Shown one piece after another: positions 35,740 to 44,214 of a DNA stretch of 64,000 nucleotides. How positions within the stretch are numbered: position 1 is the first letter of the stretch; every line of letters begins with the position of its first letter. Under the pieces are notes generated by a model. The model did not search any database. It was not told the origin of the DNA and saw only the letters and a program-made list of their open reading frames with translations. The position numbers were made by a program, and so were the translations under genes. Origin of the DNA: Micromonospora luteifusca (GTDB taxonomy: Bacteria; Actinomycetota; Actinomycetes; Mycobacteriales; Micromonosporaceae); NCBI RefSeq assembly GCF_016907275.1, contig NZ_JAFBBP010000001.1, positions 372,001-436,000 on the forward strand. Direction: 5' to 3'.

Positions 35740-38700
35740 CGGATGGCCTCCCGCTTCGGCACGACGAAGACCACGGCCACCGGGAACCGGTGCGGCTTCG
35801 GGTCTTCGTAGCGGGCCGCGACGGCCGCGAGTTCGCGGTCGCGCTCGACTTCCAGGGCCGACAAGCGTTCCTCCCAGGATTGGCGATCCTTGCGGTACTG
35901 CGCGAGTTCTTCCTTGCTCTTCGCTGCGACGGCGACGCTGAACAGCGCGTCCTCGGCGTCGTCGTCGGCGAGGGCGCCGCGCAGGGTGGTGGCAAACTGG
36001 TCGAGGTTGTCGATGATGCGCTGCTGCTCGGCAGCCTGTCGCTGGTCGAGCTTGCGCTTCAGGGACTCATGGCGGGTGGCGGTGCGCCAGTCGATGGCGG
36101 CGAGCAGGCCGTCGGCGACGCGGGGCCAACGCTCGGCGAGCCGGGCCTCAACCAGGCCGGAGGCCACGCTGCCGGTGGTGATCGCCCGGTCGAGGATGCC
36201 GCCGAGGGTGCCGAGGTTGTCCAGCCGGCGGAACCGGCCGTGCTCGGGTGCCCAGCCGCCGGCGTAGAGGACCTCCTCGTGCAGCCGCACACCATCGGCG
36301 CCGACCAGCACGAACCGGGAGTACGCCCCGACCAGCACGTCCTCCAGCGCCGGGTCGTCGCTGACCACCGCGGTGACCCGGTGCAGCCCGATGTCCGGGT
36401 TGGAGACGGCGGCGCGCAGCAGCCGGGTCGACATGGCTACGAGGGGGTGGTTCAGGTGGGCGAGCACGATCTCGTCCTGCCCCTTCGCCAGCGCCGGCTC
36501 GAAGGTGACCGGCAGTTGTCGGGGCGGCTCGTCATCGCTCTGCAGTTTTGCCGTCAGCCCGACGGCAGCCCGTTGCCAGGAACCGGTCAGCGGCGGAACG
36601 GTGTAGAGGCCGTCGACCAGGTGCCGGTCGTCGATGTGTCGCTTCAGCGGCTGTTGGCGGGCCAGTTCGAGCGCGGTGTCGACCACTCGTTTGACGGCCG
36701 GCGGTGTGATGCCAAGTTCCTCGACGGTCTTGTCCAGCTCCGCCCGGAGCTTGACGACCTGCTCACGCAGGTTGGCCTCGGCCGGCAGGCTGCGAGTGCT
36801 CTTGCCCTTGCCCGCCTTGTCGATGTCCACGTCGACATGCTCGCCGAGCATCCGGCGCTGCACGGCGTCGGCGAGCACGGCGTTGACCGAACCGAGGTCC
36901 GCCTCCATCCGCGCCACCTTGGTGGCGATCCGGGACAGGAACTCCAGGTCCGCCTCGTAGGAGTCGACGGCCTTGCCGAAGCCGCTGCCCACGAAATGCT
37001 TGATCTCGGGGGCGGTCGTCTGGCCGTACCGGTCGACCCGACCGATCCGCTGCTCCAGCTTGTTGGGGTTGAACGGGATGTCGTAGTTGACCAGCCGGTG
37101 GCAGTACTTCTGCAGGTCGATGCCCTCGCTGGCGGCGTCGGTGGCGAGCAGGATGCGCACCGGCTGCTTCGTCGGGTCGGCCTGGAATGCCAGCCGCAGT
37201 TGCTCGCGCTCCTCGGCGGGGGTGCCGCCGTGCAGCAGCACGAGCCCCTGCCCGGCCAGCCCTTCCTGGCGGAGCAGTTCGGCCAGCCAGATCTGGGTGT
37301 CGCGATACTCGGTGAAGACCACCACGCGCTCGTTGGTCCAGTGCCGGCCATCCGGCTTGCAGACCGCGCTGAGATAGGTGATCAGCTCCTTGGCCTTGGC
37401 GTCCGGCAGCGCTTCCTTCGCCTCGGCCCACTGGAACATCTTCTCCAGCAGGGCCATCTCGTCGGCGGTGGCGTCGGGCTGCATGGCCCGGGACCGGCCG
37501 AGCGCGTCGTCCTCGGCCTCGGCGAGTTGGTCGTCGGCGTAGGTGGCGACGTCGTCGAAGAAGTCCTCCATCCACTCCGGCACGTCGTCATTGGCCGGCA
37601 GGACGGCGGGCGCCTTGCGGCTGCGCATGGTTTCCAGGTAGACGCCGACGGTGTGTGCGAACGCGGCGGGGCTCGAGAAGAGCCGCTTCTTGAGCAGCAG
37701 CGTCACCAGGTCCGTCGCTTTGCGTCCCCGCTGGGAGTGCAGCCGCTTACGTCGCAGCTCGGCGAACTCGGTGAGCAGGGCGTGGATCTGCCGCTCGCTA
37801 TCCGGGTAGGTGACCGGGATAGCGGTGGCGACCCGCTCCACGAAGCGAGGCTTGCCGTCGGCGTCGGTGACGTCGCGCTTGAGCCGGCGGACGACCGTGT
37901 CCCGCACCGCCGACTGGTCCGGCTCGACACCCCGGGCGAACCGCTGGTTGTCGAGGATCTCCAGCAGCGCGGTGAAGGACGCCTGGTAGCCGTTGTGCGG
38001 GGTGGCGGAGAGGAACAGCCGGTGAGTGAAGTGCGGCGCGAGCCGGCGGATCAGCTTGGTCTGCTGCGAGTCGATCGCGTAGACCTGCTTGGGGGCTGCC
38101 GGGGCGACGTGGTGCGCCTCGTCGAGGATCAGCAGGTCGAAGGTACGCGGGTAGGTGGGGCCGTCGGCGGGAATCACCTCGTCGAGCAGGCGCTGCGCCT
38201 TCTGCCCGCGTAGCCACGGCAGGCTGATGATGCTCAGCGGGTAGACCTCGAACGGGTTCGCCGCCGAGCCGTGGGTCCGGCGGACCGTGGCGCAGCGTTC
38301 GGCGTCGATGATGGTGAAGTCGAGGCCGAACTTCTCGGCCATCTCGTCGCGCCACTTGAGGGTCAGACCCGCCGGGCAAACGATCATGATGCGCCGAGCC
38401 CGCTGGCGCAGCAGCAGCTCCTGGGCGACCAGGCCAGCTTCGATGGTCTTACCCAAACCGACGTCGTCGGCGAGGAGCAGGTTGACCCGGGGCGCGTCGA
38501 CCGCACGGGCGACAGGTTCGAGCTGGTAGTCCTCGATCGCGACACCGGAGCGGAACGGAGACTGCAACGTCTTGACGTCGGCGGAGGTGACTGCCGACCA
38601 CCGCACGGCGTCGAGGAACGCGGCCAGGCGCTGCGGCGAGTCGAACTTGCCCCCGGTGACGTCGGGTAGTGAGCCGCTCGGCAGCACCTGACGCCCCGGC

Positions 38701-38870
38701 TCGACCTCCCAGATGACGTCAAGCGTGTGGCCGTAGCGGCCATCCTCGACGCTCTGCAGGCTGACCAGGCTGCTGTGCTCGCCCTCCTGCACGTCGCTGA
38801 CCACCCACCGTTGGCCGCGTACCGCGACCAGCGCGCCGATCGCCGGCTTCGCCGTCGTCACACTCGGCAT
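35736..38870 (-). CDS. drmD: Class 1 DISARM SNF2-like helicase DrmD
   Basis: A 1044-residue SWI2/SNF2 helicase. The start is the ATG at 38870 (MPSVTTAKPAIGALVAVRGQ), preceded by GGGGGAAC; an upstream in-frame start has no ribosome site. Motifs: LLADDVGLGKTIEAGLVAQE (about 137), LLILDEAHHVAP (about 251), SATPHNGYQASF, and TDAASEGIDLQKYCHRLVNY with LEQRIGRVDRYGQ (about 583-610). The C-terminal third contains helical segments, including a coiled coil (QRQAAEQQRIIDNLDQF). DrmD defines class 1 DISARM. A 189-bp gap separates it from the OGG-fold gene upstream, so it may have its own promoter, although none is clear. Confidence 0.93.
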   Translation of the reverse strand: MPSVTTAKPAIGALVAVRGQRWVVSDVQEGEHSSLVSLQSVEDGRYGHTLDVIWEVEPGRQVLPSGSLPDVTGGKFDSPQRLAAFLDAVRWSAVTSADVKTLQSPFRSGVAIEDYQLEPVARAVDAPRVNLLLADDVGLGKTIEAGLVAQELLLRQRARRIMIVCPAGLTLKWRDEMAEKFGLDFTIIDAERCATVRRTHGSAANPFEVYPLSIISLPWLRGQKAQRLLDEVIPADGPTYPRTFDLLILDEAHHVAPAAPKQVYAIDSQQTKLIRRLAPHFTHRLFLSATPHNGYQASFTALLEILDNQRFARGVEPDQSAVRDTVVRRLKRDVTDADGKPRFVERVATAIPVTYPDSERQIHALLTEFAELRRKRLHSQRGRKATDLVTLLLKKRLFSSPAAFAHTVGVYLETMRSRKAPAVLPANDDVPEWMEDFFDDVATYADDQLAEAEDDALGRSRAMQPDATADEMALLEKMFQWAEAKEALPDAKAKELITYLSAVCKPDGRHWTNERVVVFTEYRDTQIWLAELLRQEGLAGQGLVLLHGGTPAEEREQLRLAFQADPTKQPVRILLATDAASEGIDLQKYCHRLVNYDIPFNPNKLEQRIGRVDRYGQTTAPEIKHFVGSGFGKAVDSYEADLEFLSRIATKVARMEADLGSVNAVLADAVQRRMLGEHVDVDIDKAGKGKSTRSLPAEANLREQVVKLRAELDKTVEELGITPPAVKRVVDTALELARQQPLKRHIDDRHLVDGLYTVPPLTGSWQRAAVGLTAKLQSDDEPPRQLPVTFEPALAKGQDEIVLAHLNHPLVAMSTRLLRAAVSNPDIGLHRVTAVVSDDPALEDVLVGAYSRFVLVGADGVRLHEEVLYAGGWAPEHGRFRRLDNLGTLGGILDRAITTGSVASGLVEARLAERWPRVADGLLAAIDWRTATRHESLKRKLDQRQAAEQQRIIDNLDQFATTLRGALADDDAEDALFSVAVAAKSKEELAQYRKDRQSWEERLSALEVERDRELAAVAARYEDPKPHRFPVAVVFVVPKREAIR

Positions 38871-39059
38871 CGTTCCCCCATGTTGGTTCGCCCCACTCGA
38901 ATCCGACCCGCACCGTACGCCCCGTGCTGACTGGGTTACAGTCCGCCGAAAGGCTTGTTTGTTCACTTCACAGGACAGTGCGGGGCGGCCAAACGATCAT
39001 CCCCGGAACCGTCCCGTGAATAGGACTACCTAGCTCGTCAGATGCACGACATCGACAGG

Positions 39060-39929
39060 TCAGGCCGTCCGGGTTGCCCGGAAGAGCAACAGCTCCACCA
39101 ACTCAGGCGTCCACCGCTCCCCCGACTTCGACAGTTGGGCTGCCGACCGGCAGACAAACGTCCGGTAAATCTGATAGCGGTAATCCGACCAGCGCGGCCC
39201 CGTCCAGAGCCAGCGGGCCGAGCGACTGGTCGCCGCGTACGGCTCGTCGGCCCGCCGTTGCCAGAAAGCTCGCATCTGCAGCGCCAGCCGCGCATCCAGG
39301 ATCAGAGCCCGGCCTCGCGCGTTGTCCGTCCTGCTGGCGAAGTAGAGGAACTTCGTGAAGAAGGCTGGCCCAAACTCGGAGAGCCGTCCTGCGTCCAACA
39401 TCAGCCCGTAGGCACCCCGGGCACCCTGCTGGTCGAGGGCATCCACCGCGGCAGCCAGCCGCTTCTCGATCTCGCTCGTCGACAGCCCCGCCGAGCCTCC
39501 CTTGCCCTCCAAAACCCAGAGCAGTCGGGTCGGGCCAAACCCACGGCTACCCCAACCCCAGGCAAAGGACGTGACCAGAAGCGGCAGCCACAGCCCGCTC
39601 TCGCGGCACCGGCGCGCCACATCCGCTACCTCGCCTCGACTCAGCGAGATAGGAGCGGAGGTATCGGTAGCGAAGGGCAGCCATTGTTCGAACTTCACCC
39701 AACGCGACGGCACTATGGCAATCGAGTGACCGCTGACCAGTTCTTCGGGGCTGCGGTACCCACCAGTGAACTGGGATTCCCACGCGTGGCGCTGCTGGCT
39801 GAGCCAGGCTTGCTCCTCGACCGTGAGGCCGCCCTCGATCACGCCCGTGTCGTACGCCGATGCGTCGCCCGGCAGCATCGTTCGGTAATCCCAGGGCGGC
39901 GTCGTGGGGTCGTTCGGGTCCGCAGTCAC
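39060..39929 (-). CDS. OGG-fold DNA glycosylase-like protein
   Basis: A 289-residue protein resembling the OGG-fold (HhH-GPD superfamily) proteins found beside methylase genes in actinomycetes. WGWGSRGFGPTRLLWVLEG (about 124-142) is a family signature, and FGPAFFTKFLYFA (186-198) occupies the helix-hairpin-helix position. K193 (in FFTKFLYF) and D212 (in ALILDARLA) lie 19 residues apart, the same spacing as the catalytic K249 and D268 of human OGG1, so glycosylase/lyase chemistry is plausible. The substrate is unknown. Its ATG overlaps the TGA of the methylase gene at 39926 by 4 nt, which suggests a functional pair. Family assignment is from memory of motifs. Confidence 0.7.
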   Translation of the reverse strand: MTADPNDPTTPPWDYRTMLPGDASAYDTGVIEGGLTVEEQAWLSQQRHAWESQFTGGYRSPEELVSGHSIAIVPSRWVKFEQWLPFATDTSAPISLSRGEVADVARRCRESGLWLPLLVTSFAWGWGSRGFGPTRLLWVLEGKGGSAGLSTSEIEKRLAAAVDALDQQGARGAYGLMLDAGRLSEFGPAFFTKFLYFASRTDNARGRALILDARLALQMRAFWQRRADEPYAATSRSARWLWTGPRWSDYRYQIYRTFVCRSAAQLSKSGERWTPELVELLLFRATRTA

Positions 39930-41869
39930 AGTGCATCGCCATTCGGGCGCAGGGTGCCGACGGCGAGTCCGTCCGCGGTGAGTCGCACCAACTCAGCGCT
40001 GAGCGAACTCACCTCCGCGACAGCTGACTCGAACGCGAGGAGGCGCCGGAACGCTTCCCCGTGTGCCCGTTGCTCATCAAGTGGCAGCCGCCTGATCTGC
40101 GCCCGGCGGACGTCGACCCGTGAACCAGACAGGCTGGTCGTCTGCTTGTCGTTGGCCGAGTTGCGCAGCTGCCCGGCCATGAACCACGGATCCAGCGCGG
40201 CCGGGTTGGGACGCAGCAGGTAGAGGTGGGCACCGAGGAGCGTCCCATCGGCGGTGATCACCCGTGCGATCAGTTGCCGCGCCGCCACCGGCACGACCAC
40301 GTCCCCCGCCATCAGCGGCACGCGTTCCAGCAGCGTGCCGTCGTCGTGCCCGGACGCGTCGACCCCTGCCACGACATCCCGGCCGGTGAGCACGAGTGAG
40401 GCTTGCCCGTTAGCTGCGAAGTCACCCTCCGCCTTGCCGGATCCAGACCGGATAGGGCCGATCACCTGGAGGGCACCGGTGCGGGCCAGCTCGGCGACCG
40501 TCAGGCTGCCGGACACCGACGCTTCTGGCGGTGTTGCCGTGACCTGAGGCAGCAGCGCCGGCAGCTCGCCGACGATGGCGGCCAGTCGTTCTCTGGTGCG
40601 TACCAGATGCTCTCCGGAAGCCTCGCCCACGACGGCCGGTTGCCGGCGCGCGGGGGTGAGGTCGACCTCCTCGTCGAGCAGCTCGATGACCGGGACCGCG
40701 CGGGCGAACCCGGCCTCCTCGACATCGCCGTCCGGGGCGGCGGCGAACGCCCGCCACGCGGCCAGCACACGCGGCGCGGTGTCGGTCAGGTCGCCGCCTG
40801 CGGCGTCGATCAGCAGCGCCCGCGCCGGTGGCGGCGCGTCGGTCGCGGCGCGTCGCAGCACCCACAGGTGCAGAGGTACGCCGTGCGGCGCTGCCACGCC
40901 CGGCGGCAGCGCGATGACGGCGCGCAGGTGGCCTCGGCGCAGCAGTTCGCTGCGGATCCGTTTGCCGGCACGGCGGCTGGCGACAGTGGGTGGCATCAGC
41001 AGGACGGCGTGCCCGCCGACCCGCAGGTGGGCGAGAGCGTGTTGCGCCCAGGCCAGCTCGGGTTCGGTACGGGGTGTGGTGCCGACGATCCAGCGGGGGT
41101 CGTGGCCGAGTTCCTCGTCGCCCCAGTTGGTGGCGCCGAACGGCGGGTGGCAGACGACGGCGTCGACGGCACGGCCGGCGAAGGCGTCGGCACGCAGTGA
41201 GTCACCGGTGCTGACTTCTCCGGGTACGTCGTGCAGGGCCAGCCACAGTCCGGCGAGCCGGGCGAGGTCCTCGTCGAGTTCCTGCCCATAGACGGAGGTG
41301 CTGCCGGCGCGGACGGCAGCTCGCAGGATGGCGCCGGAGCCGGCGGCCGGGTCGAGCACTGCGCCGCCGCCGACGTTGGCGAGCCCGATCATCAGGTCGG
41401 CGAGGTCGTCGGGGGTGGCGAAGGGGCGGCCGGGGCCCGGTGCCGAGAACCGCTGCCACAGCTCGTCGAACGCGCCCTGCGGGCCCAGCTCGTCGGCGAG
41501 GGCGTCGACGTCGGGCAGTAGCGGTGCTAGCTGCGCGTCGAGGTTGCCGCTCCGGGCGCCGCGTTGGCGGGCCAGCAGCAGGGCGCCGACTGCGGCGAGG
41601 CCGCCGGCCGGGGAGTCGCTGGCCGCGGCGAGGTGTCGCCAGAGCCGGTCGGAGGTGGCGAGCTCGGGGAGCTTGCCCTGGGTGCGTAACCACTGCTCGA
41701 CCTGGATCAGGTCGAACTCGGGGCTCGCCGTCGTCCCGCCCACCGGGGTGGGGAAGTCGGTGTGCCGTTTACGCCAGTTGCTGACCGCAGCGCGACCGAC
41801 GCCGGCGAGCCGGGCGATCTCCGCTGCCGTGATGGTCGGGTTCTCCTGCACGCCGAAAGTCTCGCACAT
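39926..41869 (-). CDS. Single-chain N6-adenine methylase-like protein with altered catalytic motif (HPPF)
   Basis: A 647-residue paralogue of the methylase at 23248-25224, with the same order: N-terminal HTH (ARLAGVGRAAVSNWRKRH, about 18-35), VLDPAAGSGAILRAAVRAG (motif I, about 173), HsdM-like ELAWAQHALAHLRVGG, and a type I specificity-like C-terminal domain (LDPWFMAGQLRNSANDK). Motif IV reads DAVVCHPPFGATNWGDEEL (about 241), with histidine where N, D or S normally binds the target adenine amino group, so it may be inactive or altered. The ATG at 41869 has no clear ribosome site; a GTG at 41851 is an alternative. It leads the OGG-fold/DISARM run. Confidence 0.8.
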   Translation of the reverse strand: MCETFGVQENPTITAAEIARLAGVGRAAVSNWRKRHTDFPTPVGGTTASPEFDLIQVEQWLRTQGKLPELATSDRLWRHLAAASDSPAGGLAAVGALLLARQRGARSGNLDAQLAPLLPDVDALADELGPQGAFDELWQRFSAPGPGRPFATPDDLADLMIGLANVGGGAVLDPAAGSGAILRAAVRAGSTSVYGQELDEDLARLAGLWLALHDVPGEVSTGDSLRADAFAGRAVDAVVCHPPFGATNWGDEELGHDPRWIVGTTPRTEPELAWAQHALAHLRVGGHAVLLMPPTVASRRAGKRIRSELLRRGHLRAVIALPPGVAAPHGVPLHLWVLRRAATDAPPPARALLIDAAGGDLTDTAPRVLAAWRAFAAAPDGDVEEAGFARAVPVIELLDEEVDLTPARRQPAVVGEASGEHLVRTRERLAAIVGELPALLPQVTATPPEASVSGSLTVAELARTGALQVIGPIRSGSGKAEGDFAANGQASLVLTGRDVVAGVDASGHDDGTLLERVPLMAGDVVVPVAARQLIARVITADGTLLGAHLYLLRPNPAALDPWFMAGQLRNSANDKQTTSLSGSRVDVRRAQIRRLPLDEQRAHGEAFRRLLAFESAVAEVSSLSAELVRLTADGLAVGTLRPNGDAL

Positions 41870-41891
41870 CTGTCAAGCACGAGATTGTCTG

Positions 41892-41920
41892 TTGACACGG
41901 TTGTCGGACGATGCTCTTAT
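41892..41920 (+). promoter_or_regulatory. Sigma-70-type promoter of the DUF4352 lipoprotein gene
   Basis: A perfect TTGACA at 41892-41897, a 17-bp spacer and TCTTAT at 41915-41920. It predicts a start near 41927 and a leader of about 27 nt containing GGAGG at 41943-41947 ahead of the ATG at 41954. The divergent methylase gene begins only 23 bp to the left of the -35, so the two promoters must overlap or influence each other. Confidence 0.65.
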
Positions 41921-41953
41921 TGACCCCGCAACGTTCACATCTGGAGGACAACG

Positions 41954-42505
41954 ATGCGCAAGACCACGACTCTCGCTCTGCTCGCCACCGGCCTCATCGC
42001 CCTGGGCTGCGGCTCCGGTGCCGCCGACAAGTCCACGAGTTCCAGCGCTGACGACAAGCCCGCGAGCTCCGCGGGCAGCGACAAGGGTGAGGACGCCCCG
42101 GCGAAGACCGCGAAGGTCGGCCAGGCGGCCCGCGACGGCAAGTTCGAGTTCACGGTGAAGTCGTCCAAGTGCGGCGTCGCCAAGATCGGCACCGACGTGA
42201 TCGGCGCTAAGGCGCAGGGCCAGTTCTGCCTGGTCACGGTCAACGTGAAGAACATCGGCAAGGAAGCGCAGATGTTCGACGGCAGCAGCCAGAAGGCGTA
42301 CGCGGCCGACGGCACCGAGTACTCGGCCGACTCCGGCGCGGCGATCTACGCGAACAAGAACGCCGAGACGTTCCTCAACGACATCAACCCCGGCAACCAG
42401 GTCAACGGCGTCGTGGTCTTCGACATCCCGAAGAACGTCAAGCTCACCAAGCTCGAGCTGCACGACTCGATGTTCTCCGGCGGCGTCACCGTCGCTCTCG
42501 GCTGA
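41954..42505 (+). CDS. DUF4352 domain-containing lipoprotein
   Basis: A 183-residue secreted lipoprotein. The signal peptide MRKTTTLALLATGLIALGC ends in a lipobox (LGC), followed by a Ser/Asp/Lys-rich linker of about 40 residues. The folded domain has the DUF4352 pattern: FEFTVKSSKCGV, GQFCLVTVNVKNIGKEAQMF, VVVFDIPKNVKLTKLEL. It should sit on the outer face of the membrane. Two conserved cysteines could form a disulfide. A strong promoter and ribosome site precede it, and a hairpin terminator follows. Confidence 0.85.
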   Translation: MRKTTTLALLATGLIALGCGSGAADKSTSSSADDKPASSAGSDKGEDAPAKTAKVGQAARDGKFEFTVKSSKCGVAKIGTDVIGAKAQGQFCLVTVNVKNIGKEAQMFDGSSQKAYAADGTEYSADSGAAIYANKNAETFLNDINPGNQVNGVVVFDIPKNVKLTKLELHDSMFSGGVTVALG

Positions 42506-42520
42506 CCTCTTCCCCGTGAT

Positions 42521-42549
42521 CCGGGGCGGGTCTGAAGGATCCGCCCCGG
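42521..42549 (+). terminator. Rho-independent-type hairpin after the lipoprotein gene
   Basis: CCGGGGCGG at 42521-42529 pairs perfectly with CCGCCCCGG at 42541-42549 around an 11-nt loop. There is no U run, as is common in actinomycetes. It lies 15 bp after the stop. Confidence 0.7.
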
Positions 42550-42586
42550 CTGTTCACAGCCCAGCAGTTCACAAAGGAGCCTCGTG

Positions 42587-43084
42587 ATGACCAACCCGAC
42601 CACTCCAGATCCGAACGGAGATCCCCCGAGGCCCGACCCGACCGCCGACACCTCGGTCAACGGCCCTGAGGATGCCGCCTCCCCGGCGAGCACAGCACCG
42701 AGCCGGAGGCGCTACCTGATCGCGGCGTCGGTAACGGCGATCCTGCTGGCAGCGGCGACAGGCATTTGGTTCTTCATGCAGCGCGATTCACCGTTGGAGG
42801 CCGCTCGAGAAGTCTGCGGTGCCGGCAGGACCGACTGGGCGATGCTGGGCGACGAGGGTAGGTCCCTGACGCTGCGGAGCGTCGGTGCCGAGCGAACCGG
42901 CCTCAAGCTCGAACAGTTGCAGTGCTACTTGACCGAGCTGAAAGTGCCCGATGCCGTCATTGCGGAGATCGAAGGCACGCGCGCGCTGGACGGGCGCCAG
43001 TCCGGCGAGTGGGACGACATGCGTGCCTCCTGGATCTATCACCCGGACGACGGCCTTCAGATGATCATCACCTTCGCGGACTGA
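42587..43084 (+). CDS. Membrane-anchored hypothetical protein
   Basis: A 165-residue protein. The proline/threonine-rich N-terminal 40 residues are followed by one membrane segment (YLIAASVTAILLAAATGIWF) and an extracellular domain of about 100 residues with two cysteines (EVCGAG, LQCYLTELKVP). I do not recognise the domain. The ATG at 42587 sits 7 nt after GGAG and is preferred over a GTG one codon upstream. It follows a terminator, so it has its own promoter or weak readthrough. Confidence 0.65.
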   Translation: MTNPTTPDPNGDPPRPDPTADTSVNGPEDAASPASTAPSRRRYLIAASVTAILLAAATGIWFFMQRDSPLEAAREVCGAGRTDWAMLGDEGRSLTLRSVGAERTGLKLEQLQCYLTELKVPDAVIAEIEGTRALDGRQSGEWDDMRASWIYHPDDGLQMIITFAD

Positions 43085-43226
43085 CGCGTCCTTCAGCCCA
43101 GCCCTTGATCCAGTTACGTCATCAGGTCCACAACGCTCCTTCGGCAGATCCGCCGACATCTCCTTGCTCTTCACCGCCGTCCGGCACTCGGCCGTACTGC
43201 TGCCCTCCCGCGTTTCGGAGACGACC

Positions 43227-44132
43227 ATGGCCCTCCCCCACCCGCACGGCAATCCCCGCTGCTCGCCGGGGACCGTCCACCTGCGTCGAGCCGTCCACGT
43301 CACCGGCGCCCTGCTCACCATCACCATGCTGGCGACGATGCTCACCGGCTGCGGTGAGGAGAAGGCCGCCACCGCCACGCCTGCGAGCGCCTCCCCGAGC
43401 CTGTCCGCCTCCCCCAGCACGTCACCGACTCCGACGCCCCCGCCTGACCGGGACGGGGACGGTGTCCCCGACCCCAGCGACACCTATCCCGACGATCCGA
43501 AGAACACGCCGCAGCAGCCTCCGATCAACCTTGAGTGCGACACGGGCAACGACTGGAATGCCCTGCTGACGGTTCAACCCGGCAAGGACGGCCGGCCGGA
43601 CTTCAGCGAGGTGTGGGCGGCAAAGCCGACGTCCTGCGACGCCCAGGCCGAGGTCTATCCCGTGACCGACACCGAGAATGCCGCGCTGAAAATGTCCAAG
43701 TACGACGACACGCACATCACGACCCTGTACGAGATGTGTGCCGCCGTGGACCCGAAGGACGTGTATCTCGAGGCGGGCTTTGCCGCCAGCAGCGAGCAGA
43801 TCCCAGAGATCAACGCGGCTCTCCTGCTCTGCCCCACCTACCCGTACGCGAAGAAGTGGCGCGAGACGGTGAAGCGCGGGCAGGTCGACGCGGACCTGGA
43901 AGCCCAGGGTCGGATCTTCGGCGAGGGCACGTTCCGCGTCGGTAAGGAGATCAAGCCTGGCACCTACGTCACCACTGACGTCGACGGCTGCTACTGGGAA
44001 CGGCAGAACAGCTCTGGCGACACGATCGCCAACTACTTCACCCACAGCGCCCGGCGAGTGCAGGTGACCATTCACTCCTCCGACTACGCCTTTAGCTCGG
44101 AGAACTGCGGCGAGTGGCGCCCCGCGCGCTGA
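43227..44132 (+). CDS. Lipoprotein with a calcium-binding-like DxDxDG segment
   Basis: A 301-residue lipoprotein: signal sequence with TMLATMLTGC as lipobox, then a Ser/Pro/Thr linker. DRDGDGVPDPSDTYPDDP (about 72-89) resembles a thrombospondin type 3 calcium-binding repeat. The C-terminal domain FRVGKEIKPGTYVTTDVDGC with CYWERQNSSGD is a type often found at the ends of actinobacterial secreted proteins. I chose the ATG at 43227 with GGAG upstream; the frame also opens 63 bp earlier. The ligand is unknown. Confidence 0.75.
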   Translation: MALPHPHGNPRCSPGTVHLRRAVHVTGALLTITMLATMLTGCGEEKAATATPASASPSLSASPSTSPTPTPPPDRDGDGVPDPSDTYPDDPKNTPQQPPINLECDTGNDWNALLTVQPGKDGRPDFSEVWAAKPTSCDAQAEVYPVTDTENAALKMSKYDDTHITTLYEMCAAVDPKDVYLEAGFAASSEQIPEINAALLLCPTYPYAKKWRETVKRGQVDADLEAQGRIFGEGTFRVGKEIKPGTYVTTDVDGCYWERQNSSGDTIANYFTHSARRVQVTIHSSDYAFSSENCGEWRPAR

Positions 44133-44214
44133 GCCAAAGCACCGATTTCCACCGCTCACCCCGGGCGGGCCGACGAGCCGTCGACCCGCGGACACCACAC
44201 GCCTGGAGACGACC

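Noticed and set aside
35790..38213. An 807-codon plus-strand open frame opposite drmD
   Set aside because: Antisense shadow of the SNF2 helicase gene with no domain of its own.
16139..41869. BREX or Pgl system
   Set aside because: Kinase and methylases are present, but I see no PglZ phosphatase, PglY/BrxC ATPase or BrxA/B/L protein.
3485..41869. Integrative element or prophage carrying the island
   Set aside because: No integrase, recombinase, tRNA, flanking repeat, replication or conjugation gene is visible in the window; ends could lie outside it.
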